Source: Gemmatimonadota bacterium
GTDB taxonomy: Bacteria; Gemmatimonadota; Gemmatimonadetes; Gemmatimonadales; Gemmatimonadaceae
Direction: 5' to 3'
Length of the DNA: 64,000 nt
Assembly (NCBI GenBank): GCA_016182795.1
Contig: JACPFW010000005.1
Coordinates: 62,001 to 126,000, forward strand
In this document: piece by piece, positions 27,141 through 35,276 of the stretch
How the letters are laid out: each line of letters starts with the position of its first letter
How positions within the stretch are numbered: the stretch's first letter is position 1
The notes under the pieces: generated by a model
Told to the model about the DNA's origin: nothing
What the model saw: the letters and a program-made list of their open reading frames with translations, nothing else
Databases searched by the model: none
Program-made: the position numbers and the translations under genes

Positions 27141-28088
27141 ATGAAACTGGTTTCGCGCGCCGGCGTCGTCGCCGGCACCTACATGGTGGTCGCCGGCGCG
27201 TACATCGTGCTCAGCGGTCAGGCGGCGCGCGCCATGGCGGACTCCGTGGATGCGCTGGAACGGCTCGAGCGCTACAAGGGCATCGCCTTTGTCGTGGTGA
27301 CCGGACTCGCCCTCTTTCTGGTCACGTACCTCGTCCTGCGGAAGCAGCAGACAGACGCGGACCAGGCGCAGCGCGCGCGTGAGGCCCTGCTGAAGGCGGA
27401 GCGAAACGCCCTCGCCGGACTCTTTGTCAGTTCTGTGGCCCATGATGCCAGCAACCTGGCGATGGTGATCAGTTCGTCGCTCGAGCTGCTCGACGACGAG
27501 CATGGGCTGGACCCCGACGCCCGGCGCAGCCTCGACGATGCGAGAGAGGCGATGCAGACGCTGACCCGGCTCTTCAAGGACCTGAAGGAGATGGGGCGCG
27601 ATCGCAACCGCTCCCTCGTGCCGATGGAGCTGGGCGCGATAGCGCGCCGCATTGCCGATTTGCTGCGGGGGCACGGTGCGCTGAGGCACTGCGCGGTCAC
27701 CGTTGACGCGCCCGTCGCGATTTCGCTGCCGGTCTTTCCGGTGCTCATTGACCAGGTGCTGATCAACCTGCTCCTGAACGCCGGCGAGGCAACGGAGGGG
27801 CGTGGACGCATCGTGGTGCGCGTCCGTGCCAACGGCGACCACGTGCGCCTCGAGGTGCACGACGACGGCAAGGGCGTGCCGTCCAGCGTGGCGGACTCGC
27901 TGTTCAAGCCATTCACGTCGACCAAGCCGCAGGGCACCGGCTTGGGACTCGTGTCGGTGCGGGAATGCGCGCTCGCGCATGGCGGCTACGTGGAGTATGA
28001 CCGCTCCGACCTCGGGGGCGCCGCCTTCCGCGTGGCCCTGCCGCTCACTCCCCCGACGTCGGGATCCCCCGAGACTCGCGCCGGCTGA
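27141..28088 (+). CDS. Membrane sensor histidine kinase
   Basis: 315 residues. Two transmembrane helices (about 8-27 and 47-66) bracket a very short periplasmic loop, followed by a coiled segment. The phospho-acceptor region has H101 in SSVAHDASNLAMVI, with Asp instead of the usual Glu after the His. The ATPase domain has an N box (NLLLNAGEA), G1 (DDGKGV) and G2 (GTGLGL). With almost no periplasmic domain it may sense the membrane or an intracellular cue. No response regulator is adjacent. The ATG has GGGAGG six bases upstream. Divergent from the glycosidase gene. Confidence 0.88.
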   Translation: MKLVSRAGVVAGTYMVVAGAYIVLSGQAARAMADSVDALERLERYKGIAFVVVTGLALFLVTYLVLRKQQTDADQAQRAREALLKAERNALAGLFVSSVAHDASNLAMVISSSLELLDDEHGLDPDARRSLDDAREAMQTLTRLFKDLKEMGRDRNRSLVPMELGAIARRIADLLRGHGALRHCAVTVDAPVAISLPVFPVLIDQVLINLLLNAGEATEGRGRIVVRVRANGDHVRLEVHDDGKGVPSSVADSLFKPFTSTKPQGTGLGLVSVRECALAHGGYVEYDRSDLGGAAFRVALPLTPPTSGSPETRAG

Positions 28089-28123
28089 GCGCGACGCATT
28101 TACGTGGAGAGGTGGAGCAAACG

Positions 28124-28157
28124 ACAAGGCCGCCCAGTCGAGACTGGGCGGCCTTGT
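28124..28157. terminator. Strong bidirectional terminator hairpin
   Basis: A perfect 16-bp stem (28124-28139 with 28142-28157) with a minimal loop, between the convergent histidine kinase gene and the small gene at 28174. Confidence 0.85.
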
Positions 28158-28173
28158 ACGCGTATTGGCGCGG

Positions 28174-28458
28174 CTACTTCTGCTCGCCGAGCTTCGCGAG
28201 AATCTGCGCCGGCACGTGCGCGGGCGTCGTCATGCGGCGGCGCACCGTCGTCTCGGCCTCCACCTTCGTCCAGAACGCGACGTCCCGCGGAGCCGCGCTG
28301 AGCGCGCTCTCGGACACCGGTTCGCCATCGAGCCAGGCCTGCACCGCCTCGGAGATGCGCCCGGTCGGCGCCAGCTCCTGTTCGGCCAGCGGCGCATCCT
28401 TCGGCGTGCGGGGCGCAACCGGCTCGAGCCCGTCGCGCGGATCAAGATTGTTCTGCAT
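28174..28458 (-). CDS. Small protein co-translated with the ECF sigma factor (possible anti-sigma factor)
   Basis: 94 residues. A Pro-rich N-terminus is followed by a helical region (ISEAVQAWLDGEPVSESAL, VAFWTKVEAETTVRRRMTTP). Its length, position and the helical AWLDGE segment match soluble anti-sigma partners of ECF factors. However, the zinc-binding HxxxCxxC motif is absent and there is no membrane helix. The ATG overlaps the sigma-factor stop (TGATG). The role as anti-sigma is inferred from context only. Confidence 0.6.
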   Translation of the reverse strand: MQNNLDPRDGLEPVAPRTPKDAPLAEQELAPTGRISEAVQAWLDGEPVSESALSAAPRDVAFWTKVEAETTVRRRMTTPAHVPAQILAKLGEQK

Positions 28459-29024
28459 CACTGATATCGCTCCTCCAGCAGCGCCTGAAGCGCCTCGCGT
28501 GCACGGTGCACGCGCATCTTCAGGGCTCCCACGGTCGTGTCGAGCAACTCGGCCATCTCTTCGTACGACCGACCCTCGACGTGCTTCATCACGAACGCTT
28601 CCCGCAATGACGCGGGGAGCGCGGACAACGCGCGGTCCAGGTCGGATCGCAGTTCACCCCGGTCGAGTTCTTCCTCCGGGGTCTCGTATCCAGACGGCTG
28701 ATCGTCCTCTTCGTAACTCAGGTGGGTCCGGCGGATGTTCTTGAGCCAGTCCTTGCACCCGTTGGCCACGATGCGGAAGACCCATGCATCGAAGCGTCCG
28801 CGCACCTCGCTGAGGTGGTTGTACGCCTTGATGAACGAGACCTGCAGGATGTCCTCGGCGACGTCGGGACTCCCCGTCATTCCCACCGCATGGCGATACA
28901 GCGGGTCGCTGTAGCGCTGGATGAGAGTGCCGAAAGCGTTCCGGTCCCCGGCGAGTACGCGGTCAATTACCGCCTGATCCGCGTCGGCCTGCTCTTGCTG
29001 CGGCGAGGGCTGGGTCAGTTTCAC
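28458..29024 (-). CDS. ECF-type RNA polymerase sigma factor
   Basis: 188-residue group 4 sigma factor. Region 2 is visible as FGTLIQRYSDPLYRHAVGM...DVAEDILQVSFIKAYNHL. A linker rich in Glu follows, then region 4, LPASLREAFVMKHVEGRSYEEMAELL with the HTH TTVGALKMRVHRAREAL. Recognises -35/-10 elements of its own regulon (family knowledge). The start is taken at the GTG 29024, since the longer frame from 29108 has no family match; a TACACT box ends six bases before it. The probable partner regulator follows with a TGATG overlap. Confidence 0.9.
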   Translation of the reverse strand: MKLTQPSPQQEQADADQAVIDRVLAGDRNAFGTLIQRYSDPLYRHAVGMTGSPDVAEDILQVSFIKAYNHLSEVRGRFDAWVFRIVANGCKDWLKNIRRTHLSYEEDDQPSGYETPEEELDRGELRSDLDRALSALPASLREAFVMKHVEGRSYEEMAELLDTTVGALKMRVHRAREALQALLEERYQ

Positions 29025-29036
29025 GACGCTAGTGTA
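29025..29036 (-). promoter_or_regulatory. -10-like box for a leaderless transcript (ECF sigma)
   Basis: TACACT (29036-29031) sits six bases before the GTG start. No Shine-Dalgarno sequence is present. Confidence 0.4.
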
Positions 29037-29168
29037 ATGCCACACACGCGCTGAGGACAGGCCCACCCCCACCGTCGCCCGCACAGGCCACGCTGGGGTG
29101 TCGCACAATTGAGACGAGCCGTGGACGACGCGGGTAACGGTGCTGCCCGGGAGCGCCTCGCATGGGGA

Positions 29169-30395
29169 CTACAGCGGCCGCGGCGGAATCGGAATGCTCA
29201 GCCCGTACCGCGCATTCAATGCGGCGGCCACGCGATCGGCCAGCAACTCGTGGCCGTACGCGCTCGGCTGCATGCCGTCGAGCGAGGTGGCTAGCCCGAA
29301 GGGCGCGTCGGCGCCAAGGAAACCGGCGGCCGTGAACGCCGGGGCGTGGAACGGCACCTCGCTCGAGAACAGCGGCACGTCCACGTAGGCAAACTCCCGC
29401 TTGTCCGCCGCGGCCTTGATGGCGGTATTGAGCGCCGCGATGGTCTGCGCAATCAGCGCGGCATCCGCGGGGGTAAGGATGAAATCGCTCTCACCCGGTC
29501 GGTCGGCGCACGAGAAGGCCTGCGCGGTGCCGCCGCTGCGGGCAGCCGCCACGAGTGGAGGAAGCGCGGCCACGGTGTTGACGAGGTTCGCGCTCCCCTG
29601 GCAGTCGGCCGCAAGCGTGATGCCATACGACGCCAGCGCGTCGCGCTGCTGCCACAGCACGTCGCCGGCGCGCCACGCCGGCAGCGACATCAACTGCGGC
29701 ACGCCCACGAACACGGCCTTGGCGCCCGTCGCCTTCACGCTGTCAGCGATGGAATCGAAGACGGGGGCAAAGACGGACGCCGGCATCAGCGTCCACGCCG
29801 TCTTCTGCACGTAGCTCGCACCGGCGATCACCAGCCCTGACGTTGCGGCCCGCAGCACTTCGCCGGCGCCGAGTTCCACGGCGACGAGCGTCGGTCGCTG
29901 GCCCTGCATCGCCTGCACCTGCGTCTGCACCGACGGCAGCACCAGCGGATAGCGCGCCTGCGCGAGCGACGCGGTCTGCGTCACCAGCGACCGCGGCGAG
30001 GTGTGCAAGGCGTCCCACGCGGTTGCGCCGGCAATCGCCACGTTGTTGGCGGGGAGCGTCTCGGCGCCGAGTCGGCCACTGCAGGTGACGATAGTGGTCA
30101 CCGGCCCCGCGAGCGTGCGGTAGAGCGCCAGCGGGGCGACGAGCGGCGGCGTGCATCCCGGCGTCTTGAGTGCCGGCACGCGGAATGGCATCTCCACGCG
30201 CGCCGCGAGGCGCGCCGGCCAGGCGGTGAGCTGCGATTCGTACACGACGCCACCCGCCTGCTCGCCCATCGTGAGGCCCGTCCCAATGCTGACGAAACGA
30301 CGAAACGCATTGGCGCCCTCGGGCGCGGTCACGCGCGCATCGCCGCTGCAGGCGGCGAGCACGACGAGCGGGAGGACGAGGAAGCGCGGGCGCAT
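29169..30395 (-). CDS. Lipoprotein with SGNH/GDSL-hydrolase-like fold, nucleophile missing
   Basis: 408 residues. A lipoprotein signal (MRPRFLVLPLVVLAAC) has Cys16. Block I, normally GDSLT, reads FVSIGTGLTMGEQ (G38-T42), so the catalytic Ser and preceding Asp are replaced. The C-terminal block V is kept (LDGMQPSAYGHELLAD), with Asp and His in the expected spacing. Between them are alternating strands and helices typical of the SGNH fold (LVAVELGAGEVL, AVFVGVPQLMS). It is probably an inactive or altered relative of lipolytic enzymes, anchored to a membrane. The ATG at 30395 follows CATATT by seven bases with no Shine-Dalgarno sequence. Confidence 0.7.
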   Translation of the reverse strand: MRPRFLVLPLVVLAACSGDARVTAPEGANAFRRFVSIGTGLTMGEQAGGVVYESQLTAWPARLAARVEMPFRVPALKTPGCTPPLVAPLALYRTLAGPVTTIVTCSGRLGAETLPANNVAIAGATAWDALHTSPRSLVTQTASLAQARYPLVLPSVQTQVQAMQGQRPTLVAVELGAGEVLRAATSGLVIAGASYVQKTAWTLMPASVFAPVFDSIADSVKATGAKAVFVGVPQLMSLPAWRAGDVLWQQRDALASYGITLAADCQGSANLVNTVAALPPLVAAARSGGTAQAFSCADRPGESDFILTPADAALIAQTIAALNTAIKAAADKREFAYVDVPLFSSEVPFHAPAFTAAGFLGADAPFGLATSLDGMQPSAYGHELLADRVAAALNARYGLSIPIPPRPL

Positions 30396-30408
30396 CACGG
30401 GGAATATG
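30396..30408 (-). promoter_or_regulatory. -10-like box for a leaderless transcript (SGNH-like lipoprotein)
   Basis: CATATT (30408-30403) lies seven bases before the ATG, the same arrangement as at 26949-26961. Confidence 0.4.
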
Positions 30409-30426
30409 GGCGGAGCGTCGGATGAT

Positions 30427-31539
30427 TCACAGCGCGGCAAACGCTTCCCACCCGCGGTCGCGCACGAGCGCGCCATGCTCGTCGAGCATCGGCGGCCGAC
30501 GCCGCACCGAGGCCGGCGGCAGCGGTGCCACGCCAGTGAGCGGAGAGGCCGCAACGTCGCGCAGCGCCTCGAGCACCGGCTTGACGACACCGCACGGCAC
30601 ACCGGCCGCGTCGAGTGCGGCAATCCAGACCGCCGCCGCCTGCGAGCGCACGCGCTCACGGATCGCCGTCACCACCGCGTCGCGATGCGCGAGCCGCCCA
30701 GCATTGGTGCGGTACCGCGTGTCTTCGGCAAGCGCATCGAGCCCCAGCGCGCGGGCGCAGGCCGCGAACTGCGCGTCGCTCCCGACGGCAATCACAAACG
30801 GGCGGTCGAGGGCATCGAACAGCTGGTACGGCACCAGATTCGGGTGCGCGTTCCCCCAACGCGAGGCGTCGTGGCCCGAGACCAGGGCGTTTTGGGCCAC
30901 GTTGACCAGCGCCGCCGACGCACTGTGCGCCAGCGAGACAACGAGATGGCGGTCGGCGACGGATGACGCGCCGCTTCGTGACCGCGACGCCAGCGCGGCG
31001 AGAATCGCGATCGCCGCATCCTTGCCGGCGAGCACATCGGCCAGCGCCACGCCCACCTTCATCGGCGCGCCCTCCGGTTCACCGGTGATGGCCATCCATC
31101 CTGATTCGGCTTGCACGACGAAGTCGTACCCCGGACGGCTCGACTCGGCGCCAAAACCGGTGATTGTGCACCACAACAGCGACGGATAGGCGGACAGCAG
31201 GCTCGCCGGGGCGAGGCCCAGGCGTTCGAGCGCCCCCCGCTGGAAGTTGTCGACGACCACATCGGCCTCGGCCGTCAGCGCGCGCACCAGACGCGCCCCA
31301 GGCTCGGTGGAGAGGTCGACGGCCACCGACAGCTTGTTGCGGTTGACGGAGAGGTAGTAGGCGCTCCGCCCCTCGGCGTCGAACGGCGGCCCCCACCCGC
31401 GCGTGTCGTCGCCGGTGCCCGGCCGCTCCACTTTGATAACGTCGGCTCCCAGATCGCCAAGGATCATCGTGCAAAGGGGCCCTGCGAGTACTCTGCTAAG
31501 ATCGAGAATTCTTAGGCCTGAAAGCGGAAGTGCTGTCAT
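30427..31539 (-). CDS. CaiB/BaiF family CoA-transferase
   Basis: 370-residue family III CoA-transferase, which moves CoA between carboxylic acids or racemises acyl-CoAs. The N-terminus GLRILDLSRVLAGPLCTMILGDLGADVIKVERP is diagnostic in two pieces: LDLSRVLAGP and LGADVIKVE. The catalytic Asp is expected in the segment ALADVLAGKDAAIAIL. Slightly shorter than most members (about 400). The ATG at 31539 fits the family start, and TATAAC lies six bases upstream, so the message may be leaderless. The upstream 250 bases are AT-rich and probably hold divergent promoters. Confidence 0.88.
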   Translation of the reverse strand: MTALPLSGLRILDLSRVLAGPLCTMILGDLGADVIKVERPGTGDDTRGWGPPFDAEGRSAYYLSVNRNKLSVAVDLSTEPGARLVRALTAEADVVVDNFQRGALERLGLAPASLLSAYPSLLWCTITGFGAESSRPGYDFVVQAESGWMAITGEPEGAPMKVGVALADVLAGKDAAIAILAALASRSRSGASSVADRHLVVSLAHSASAALVNVAQNALVSGHDASRWGNAHPNLVPYQLFDALDRPFVIAVGSDAQFAACARALGLDALAEDTRYRTNAGRLAHRDAVVTAIRERVRSQAAAVWIAALDAAGVPCGVVKPVLEALRDVAASPLTGVAPLPPASVRRRPPMLDEHGALVRDRGWEAFAAL

Positions 31540-31551
31540 GATGACGTTATA
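31540..31551 (-). promoter_or_regulatory. -10-like box for a leaderless transcript (CoA-transferase)
   Basis: TATAAC (31551-31546) ends six bases before the ATG at 31539, inside the AT-rich divergent region 31540-31700. Confidence 0.4.
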
Positions 31552-31793
31552 GTGATACGATGATGATTTAAAAAATCGAGGAAATATGCTCTGATTGTTC
31601 TTCGCGACGACAGGCAGAATTTCGTTGCGGTCACCTTGATTATCTCTACGAAAATCATATACTTGGCCCCGATCAACTGGTGAGCGCACCTAAATAGTAG
31701 TTCGTGCGCTTCCATTCCCCTTCGCCTACCGCTCGATGCGATGGGGGCCTGACACCTGGCGATTGCCTGGTGGCTCGAGCGAGGAGCACCAAC

Positions 31794-32312
31794 ATGACAG
31801 ACAAGACCCCGGCCAAGCCAGAAGGGAGTGGCACCGTTTTGCCGCGCCGTCATCCTGGCCATCGTGGCCAAGACGTACGTGACGCGGTGGCCGAGATGGC
31901 GGCCAAGGCCGCCGAGATCTCCATGGAAGCCGGCAGCAAGATGGCGGCGGCCATGAAAGATGTCATCAATGCGGCGGCCGGACTGAGCGGCTTCGCCATT
32001 GAGAGCGCGCGCGACGTGGTGCAGTTCATGGTGCGTCGCGGGCAGATGACGCAGGACGAGGCCGACAAGCTGCTGCACGGCGTCGAAGAGGCGTGGAGCA
32101 AGAAGCACAAGTCGGCGAAGCCGGCAGCCGAGGCGGCAAGGCCGGCCGCCCACAAGCCGACGGCGCACAAGCCTGCGGCTCACAAGCCAGCCGCGCACAA
32201 GCCGGTCGCCCACAAGCCAGCGGCGAAGAAGGCCGTACCGGCAAAGAAGGCGGCGCCCAAGCATGCGCCGGCCAAGAAGGCAGCGCCCAAGAAGCCCGCG
32301 CCCAAGAAGTAG
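31794..32312 (+). CDS. Phasin-like protein with histone-H1-like Lys/Ala/Pro tail
   Basis: 172 residues. The N-terminal half is an amphipathic helical domain ending FMVRRGQMTQDEADKLLHG, which resembles PHA-granule-associated phasins and their regulators. The C-terminal 70 residues are Lys/Ala/Pro/His-rich with five consecutive AHKPx repeats followed by KKAAPK-type repeats, like histone H1 and PhaF-type tails that bind DNA. A protein linking storage granules or another surface to the nucleoid is a reasonable inference. The ATG at 31794 follows GAGGAG. A 15-bp DNA repeat underlies the AHKPx units. An intrinsic terminator follows. Confidence 0.7.
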   Translation: MTDKTPAKPEGSGTVLPRRHPGHRGQDVRDAVAEMAAKAAEISMEAGSKMAAAMKDVINAAAGLSGFAIESARDVVQFMVRRGQMTQDEADKLLHGVEEAWSKKHKSAKPAAEAARPAAHKPTAHKPAAHKPAAHKPVAHKPAAKKAVPAKKAAPKHAPAKKAAPKKPAPKK

Positions 32313-32338
32313 GCCGCAACGCTTCCACGCGAGCTTAC

Positions 32339-32376
32339 GGGCGCGCACCTTCAGGGGTGCGCGCCCGTTTCCCTTT
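32339..32376 (+). terminator. Rho-independent terminator
   Basis: An 11-bp stem GGGCGCGCACC / GGTGCGCGCCC (32339-32349 with 32356-32366) is followed by the T-rich GTTTCCCTTTT. It ends the phasin-like gene transcript. Confidence 0.8.
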
Positions 32377-32390
32377 TCTCTCCCTGGCCC

Positions 32391-33557
32391 GTGTCTGTCT
32401 CTCCTCCCGCTCGTGCTGACGCTGTGGCGCTGACCGGCGCGCTCGTCTCCGTGGATTCGCGGAACCCGCACCTTGCCCCCGATGCCGCGGGCGAGGGCGC
32501 ATGTGCGCGCCAACTCGCCGAGGCGCTCGACGCGTGGGGATTTCGCGTCGCACTGATGGAGAGCGCTCCCGACCGGCCCAATGTCGTTGCGCGCATCGGA
32601 CGCCCGGGCGGGCGGACGCTGATGTTCAACGGCCATCTCGACACCGTGGGCGTCGCGGGAATGACGCACCCGCCGTTTGAACCGGTCATTCGCGAGGGCA
32701 ACCTGTTTGGGCGCGGCAGCTGCGACATGAAGAGCGGGGTGGCCGCGATGTGCGCGGCGGCCGCGCTGGCCGCCGACGCGGGCATCGACGGAGAGATCAT
32801 CATCGCCGCGGTGGCCGACGAAGAGTGGCAGTCGGCGGGCACGTCGTCGCTCATCGCCCACGGCGTCCGCGCCGACGCGGCGATTGTCGCCGAACCGACG
32901 CGCCTCGCGATCGGTCCGGCGCATCGCGGCTTCGCGTGGGCGGTGGTCGACGTCCACGGCGTGGCGGCGCACGGATCGCGTTACGACGTGGGCGTCGACG
33001 CGAACACGATGGCCGGCCTGCTGTTGGCCGAACTCGACGCCTACCAGCGCGCCACACTGCCGCAACGCACGCATCCCCTGCTGGGGCGCGGGTCGTTTCA
33101 CGCGGCGCGCATCAGCGGCGGGCTTGGACTCTCGACATACGCCGACCGGTGCCGCGTGGAGTTCGAGCGGCGCACATTGCCGGGCGAAACGGGCGAGCAG
33201 TTTGCCGCCGAGCTGCGCGCCGCGTGCGACCGCGTGGCCGCGCGCGATCCGCGCTTTCGCGCTGACGTCGCGGTCACCTTTGTGCAGGCCGCCAACGACG
33301 TGGCGGTGGACGCGCCGATCGTCCGTGCCCTTTCCAGCGCCGTTGAGTTGGTGGAAGGAACCCCGCCGTCGATCGAAGGCCTCTCGTATTGGACCGACGC
33401 CGCGCTGCTCTCGGCGGCGGGGATTCCCGCCATTTGCTACGGCCCGGGTGACATTCGCCTCGCGCACAGCGCCACCGAGTGGGTGCCGGTGGCCGAGGTG
33501 CGTCGCGCCACCGCGGTGCTCGCCCAGGCGGCGATCACCTGGTTCGAGAGCACATAA
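32391..33557 (+). CDS. M20 family deacylase/peptidase (ArgE/DapE type)
   Basis: 388-residue dinuclear zinc hydrolase. Metal and catalytic motifs: GHLDTVG, GRGSCDMKSGVAAM, ADEEWQSAG (catalytic Glu pair) and a later His in GIPAICYGPGD-type context. The segment VDVHGVAAHGSRYDVGVDA starts the lid/dimerisation domain. Related to acetylornithine deacetylase, succinyl-diaminopimelate desuccinylase and carboxypeptidases; substrate uncertain. The GTG at 32391 directly follows the preceding terminator and has no Shine-Dalgarno sequence. The stop TAA is followed at once by the ATG of the next gene, so it heads an operon of at least three genes. Confidence 0.88.
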   Translation: MSVSPPARADAVALTGALVSVDSRNPHLAPDAAGEGACARQLAEALDAWGFRVALMESAPDRPNVVARIGRPGGRTLMFNGHLDTVGVAGMTHPPFEPVIREGNLFGRGSCDMKSGVAAMCAAAALAADAGIDGEIIIAAVADEEWQSAGTSSLIAHGVRADAAIVAEPTRLAIGPAHRGFAWAVVDVHGVAAHGSRYDVGVDANTMAGLLLAELDAYQRATLPQRTHPLLGRGSFHAARISGGLGLSTYADRCRVEFERRTLPGETGEQFAAELRAACDRVAARDPRFRADVAVTFVQAANDVAVDAPIVRALSSAVELVEGTPPSIEGLSYWTDAALLSAAGIPAICYGPGDIRLAHSATEWVPVAEVRRATAVLAQAAITWFEST

Positions 33558-33773
33558 ATGCACCTGACCGTCAAACAGTACGACGCCCTGGAGCACGCCA
33601 TCGCGCGCGGATCGCGCATTGCCGTGTTCCGCCGCGGCACGGAGTACGTGGTGATCCCCGAGCGGCTCGTGTTGCGCAACCGCCGCGAATGCGTGGAGGC
33701 GCGGCATCCGACGACAGGTGACCACCTGACGCTTTGGCTCGACGAGGTGGACGGCGTGGAGTTGGTGCGATGA
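33558..33773 (+). CDS. Small protein of unknown function (71 aa)
   Basis: A compact, mixed alpha/beta protein starting MHLTVKQYDALEHAIARGSR, with an internal pattern of strands (RIAVFRRGTEYVVIP, HLTLWLDEVDGVELV). Starts directly after the M20 stop (TAAATG) and overlaps the next gene by four bases (ATGA), so co-expression with both neighbours is nearly certain. No family recognised. The strand pattern could fit a small nucleic-acid-associated or toxin/antitoxin-like fold, but that is a guess. Confidence 0.65.
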   Translation: MHLTVKQYDALEHAIARGSRIAVFRRGTEYVVIPERLVLRNRRECVEARHPTTGDHLTLWLDEVDGVELVR

Positions 33774-34381
33774 GCGGCGAACTGGTGGCGATCTACGCGG
33801 ACGAGTCGTGCCTCGGCAACGGCCAGGCCGGCGACAACCCCGGCGCCGCCGGCGTGCTGGTTGAGTACCAGCGCGCCGACGGCGCGTTGGTGCGCCGCGA
33901 CCTGTGGGTCAGTGAACCGTCCACCACCAACAACCGAATGGCGCTACGCAGCGTGACCGAGGCGATGCGTGCGATCGGGGCGAAGGGCGCCCGCTTTCGG
34001 GTCTGCTTCACCACCGATTCACGGTACATCGTCGATGGCATGACCAGTTGGGTGCACGGGTGGGCCCGCAACGGCTGGAAGCGAAAGACCGGCGCCATTG
34101 AAAACCTCGCGCTCTGGCACGCGGCCATCGCGGCGTGCGAGGGGCACGCCATACAGTGGCGCTGGGTGCGCGGCCACGTGGGGCACGCCCAGAACGAGTA
34201 TGCCAACCACCTCGCGACGTCGGCGGCGGCCGACCAGAGCGCGAGCGGCGGGCTAGTGGAGTCCGGGTTCGACGCATGGCTGGCTGCGTACCGGACGCGC
34301 GGCGGTCGGGCCGGCGAGCCGGACGCGTTTCCCGATGGCGCGACCTTTGCGCCGAGCGCATCTTTGCCTCGGATAGGCTGA
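33770..34381 (+). CDS. RNase HI-like protein with altered active site
   Basis: 203 residues with an RNase H fold: first strand LVAIYADESCLGNG (D11), TTNNRMALR at the second motif, FTTDSRYIVDGM (D83) and VRGHVGHAQNEYANHLA. Compared with E. coli RNase HI, the catalytic Glu48 position is Ala (A58, normally NNRMEL) and the Asp134 position is Asn (N146, normally ENERCDELA). Only D11, D83 and the loop His remain. The GWARNGWKRKTG segment keeps the basic protrusion that binds hybrids. It may bind RNA/DNA without efficient cleavage, or be a divergent active subfamily. A C-terminal extension of about 45 aa is unusual. ATGA-coupled to the 71-aa gene. Confidence 0.8.
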   Translation: MSGELVAIYADESCLGNGQAGDNPGAAGVLVEYQRADGALVRRDLWVSEPSTTNNRMALRSVTEAMRAIGAKGARFRVCFTTDSRYIVDGMTSWVHGWARNGWKRKTGAIENLALWHAAIAACEGHAIQWRWVRGHVGHAQNEYANHLATSAAADQSASGGLVESGFDAWLAAYRTRGGRAGEPDAFPDGATFAPSASLPRIG

Positions 34382-34433
34382 CGCGGCATTGGGGCCGACG
34401 CAGGCGATTCCTGACTTGAAGGCGGCACACTCA

Positions 34434-35273
34434 ATGGCTGACCAGCTCGAGCGTCTCTTTCGCATTCTGGTGCGCCGCATCCGCGACGTGCGGCCGGAGC
34501 ATCTCTCCCGCCCGTTCGAGGTGGCGGACATTTTGCGCACCTTCGTGCCGTATCGGCTGACGCGCGCCGATATCGACGTCGACGCGGCGGAGGACTACGA
34601 GGTCCTCATTCTGCGCCTGTTGTCGGGTGAGCGCGGGTTCATCTTCGCCGACGACGTGATGCAGGACGACCTTCGGCGTGAGCTGGAGTCGGGCAATCCC
34701 GATCTGCGCGCCCTGCAGGCGTACGGCACTGCCAAGGTGACGCTCGCGCAGCACGCGATGCGTCAGGTGCTCGAGGCGTCACCGCCCGCCGCCGATGCGG
34801 CGGCCCCGGCCCCGCCGGCCGGGCCGACCGCCGCATCGACGGCAGCCGCGTCCGCTCCGATGGAGATGTGGGACACCGCCGCGCGGGTTGGCGCTTCACC
34901 GGCGCACGGACCGCCGCCGGCTCCCGGTGCCGCGCCCGCGTCGGAGGTATCGGCCGCCTTCGAAGCGCTGCAGCGTCAGCTCCCGCCGACGCTCAATGAG
35001 CTCGGCGATTCGCTGAGCGCCGTGGGCAGCGCGCGCGTGTCGTTCCATCCGCGGGCGTCGCGCATCCCTGATCCGACCGCTGACTCGTCGCCGCGCACGC
35101 CGCGGCCGGGCTGCCGGTTCTGCGGACAGTCGCTCCCCGAGGGGCGGGCCGTGACGTTCTGTCCGCACTGCGGGCAGAACCTGAAGATCCTGCGCTGCCC
35201 GGGTTGCAGCGCGGAGCTCGATCCGGCGTGGAAGTTCTGCGTCGTGTGCGGCCGGGCGTCCACGGCGGTGTAG
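34434..35273 (+). CDS. Double zinc-ribbon protein with helical N-terminal domain
   Basis: 279 residues. The N-terminal domain (1-115) is helical and acidic (EHLSRPFEVADILRTFVPY). It is followed by an Ala/Pro-rich linker and a C-terminal double zinc ribbon with four CxxC pairs: CRFCG, CPHCG, CPGC and CVVCG. No known family recognised for the N-terminal domain. The ATG at 34434 is preferred over the TTG at 34389. Follows the RNase H-like gene by about 50 bases in the same orientation and precedes a membrane protein by 3 bases, suggesting one transcription unit. Confidence 0.65.
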   Translation: MADQLERLFRILVRRIRDVRPEHLSRPFEVADILRTFVPYRLTRADIDVDAAEDYEVLILRLLSGERGFIFADDVMQDDLRRELESGNPDLRALQAYGTAKVTLAQHAMRQVLEASPPAADAAAPAPPAGPTAASTAAASAPMEMWDTAARVGASPAHGPPPAPGAAPASEVSAAFEALQRQLPPTLNELGDSLSAVGSARVSFHPRASRIPDPTADSSPRTPRPGCRFCGQSLPEGRAVTFCPHCGQNLKILRCPGCSAELDPAWKFCVVCGRASTAV

Positions 35274-35276
35274 CGC

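Noticed and set aside
26949-28127. 390-codon N-terminal extension of the glycosidase frame
   Set aside because: It overlaps the well-supported histidine kinase gene on the other strand, and a signal peptide starts at 26948.
31536-33725. 729-codon minus-strand frame across the phasin-like and M20 genes
   Set aside because: It spans two clear plus-strand genes and a terminator; composition typical of antisense shadows.
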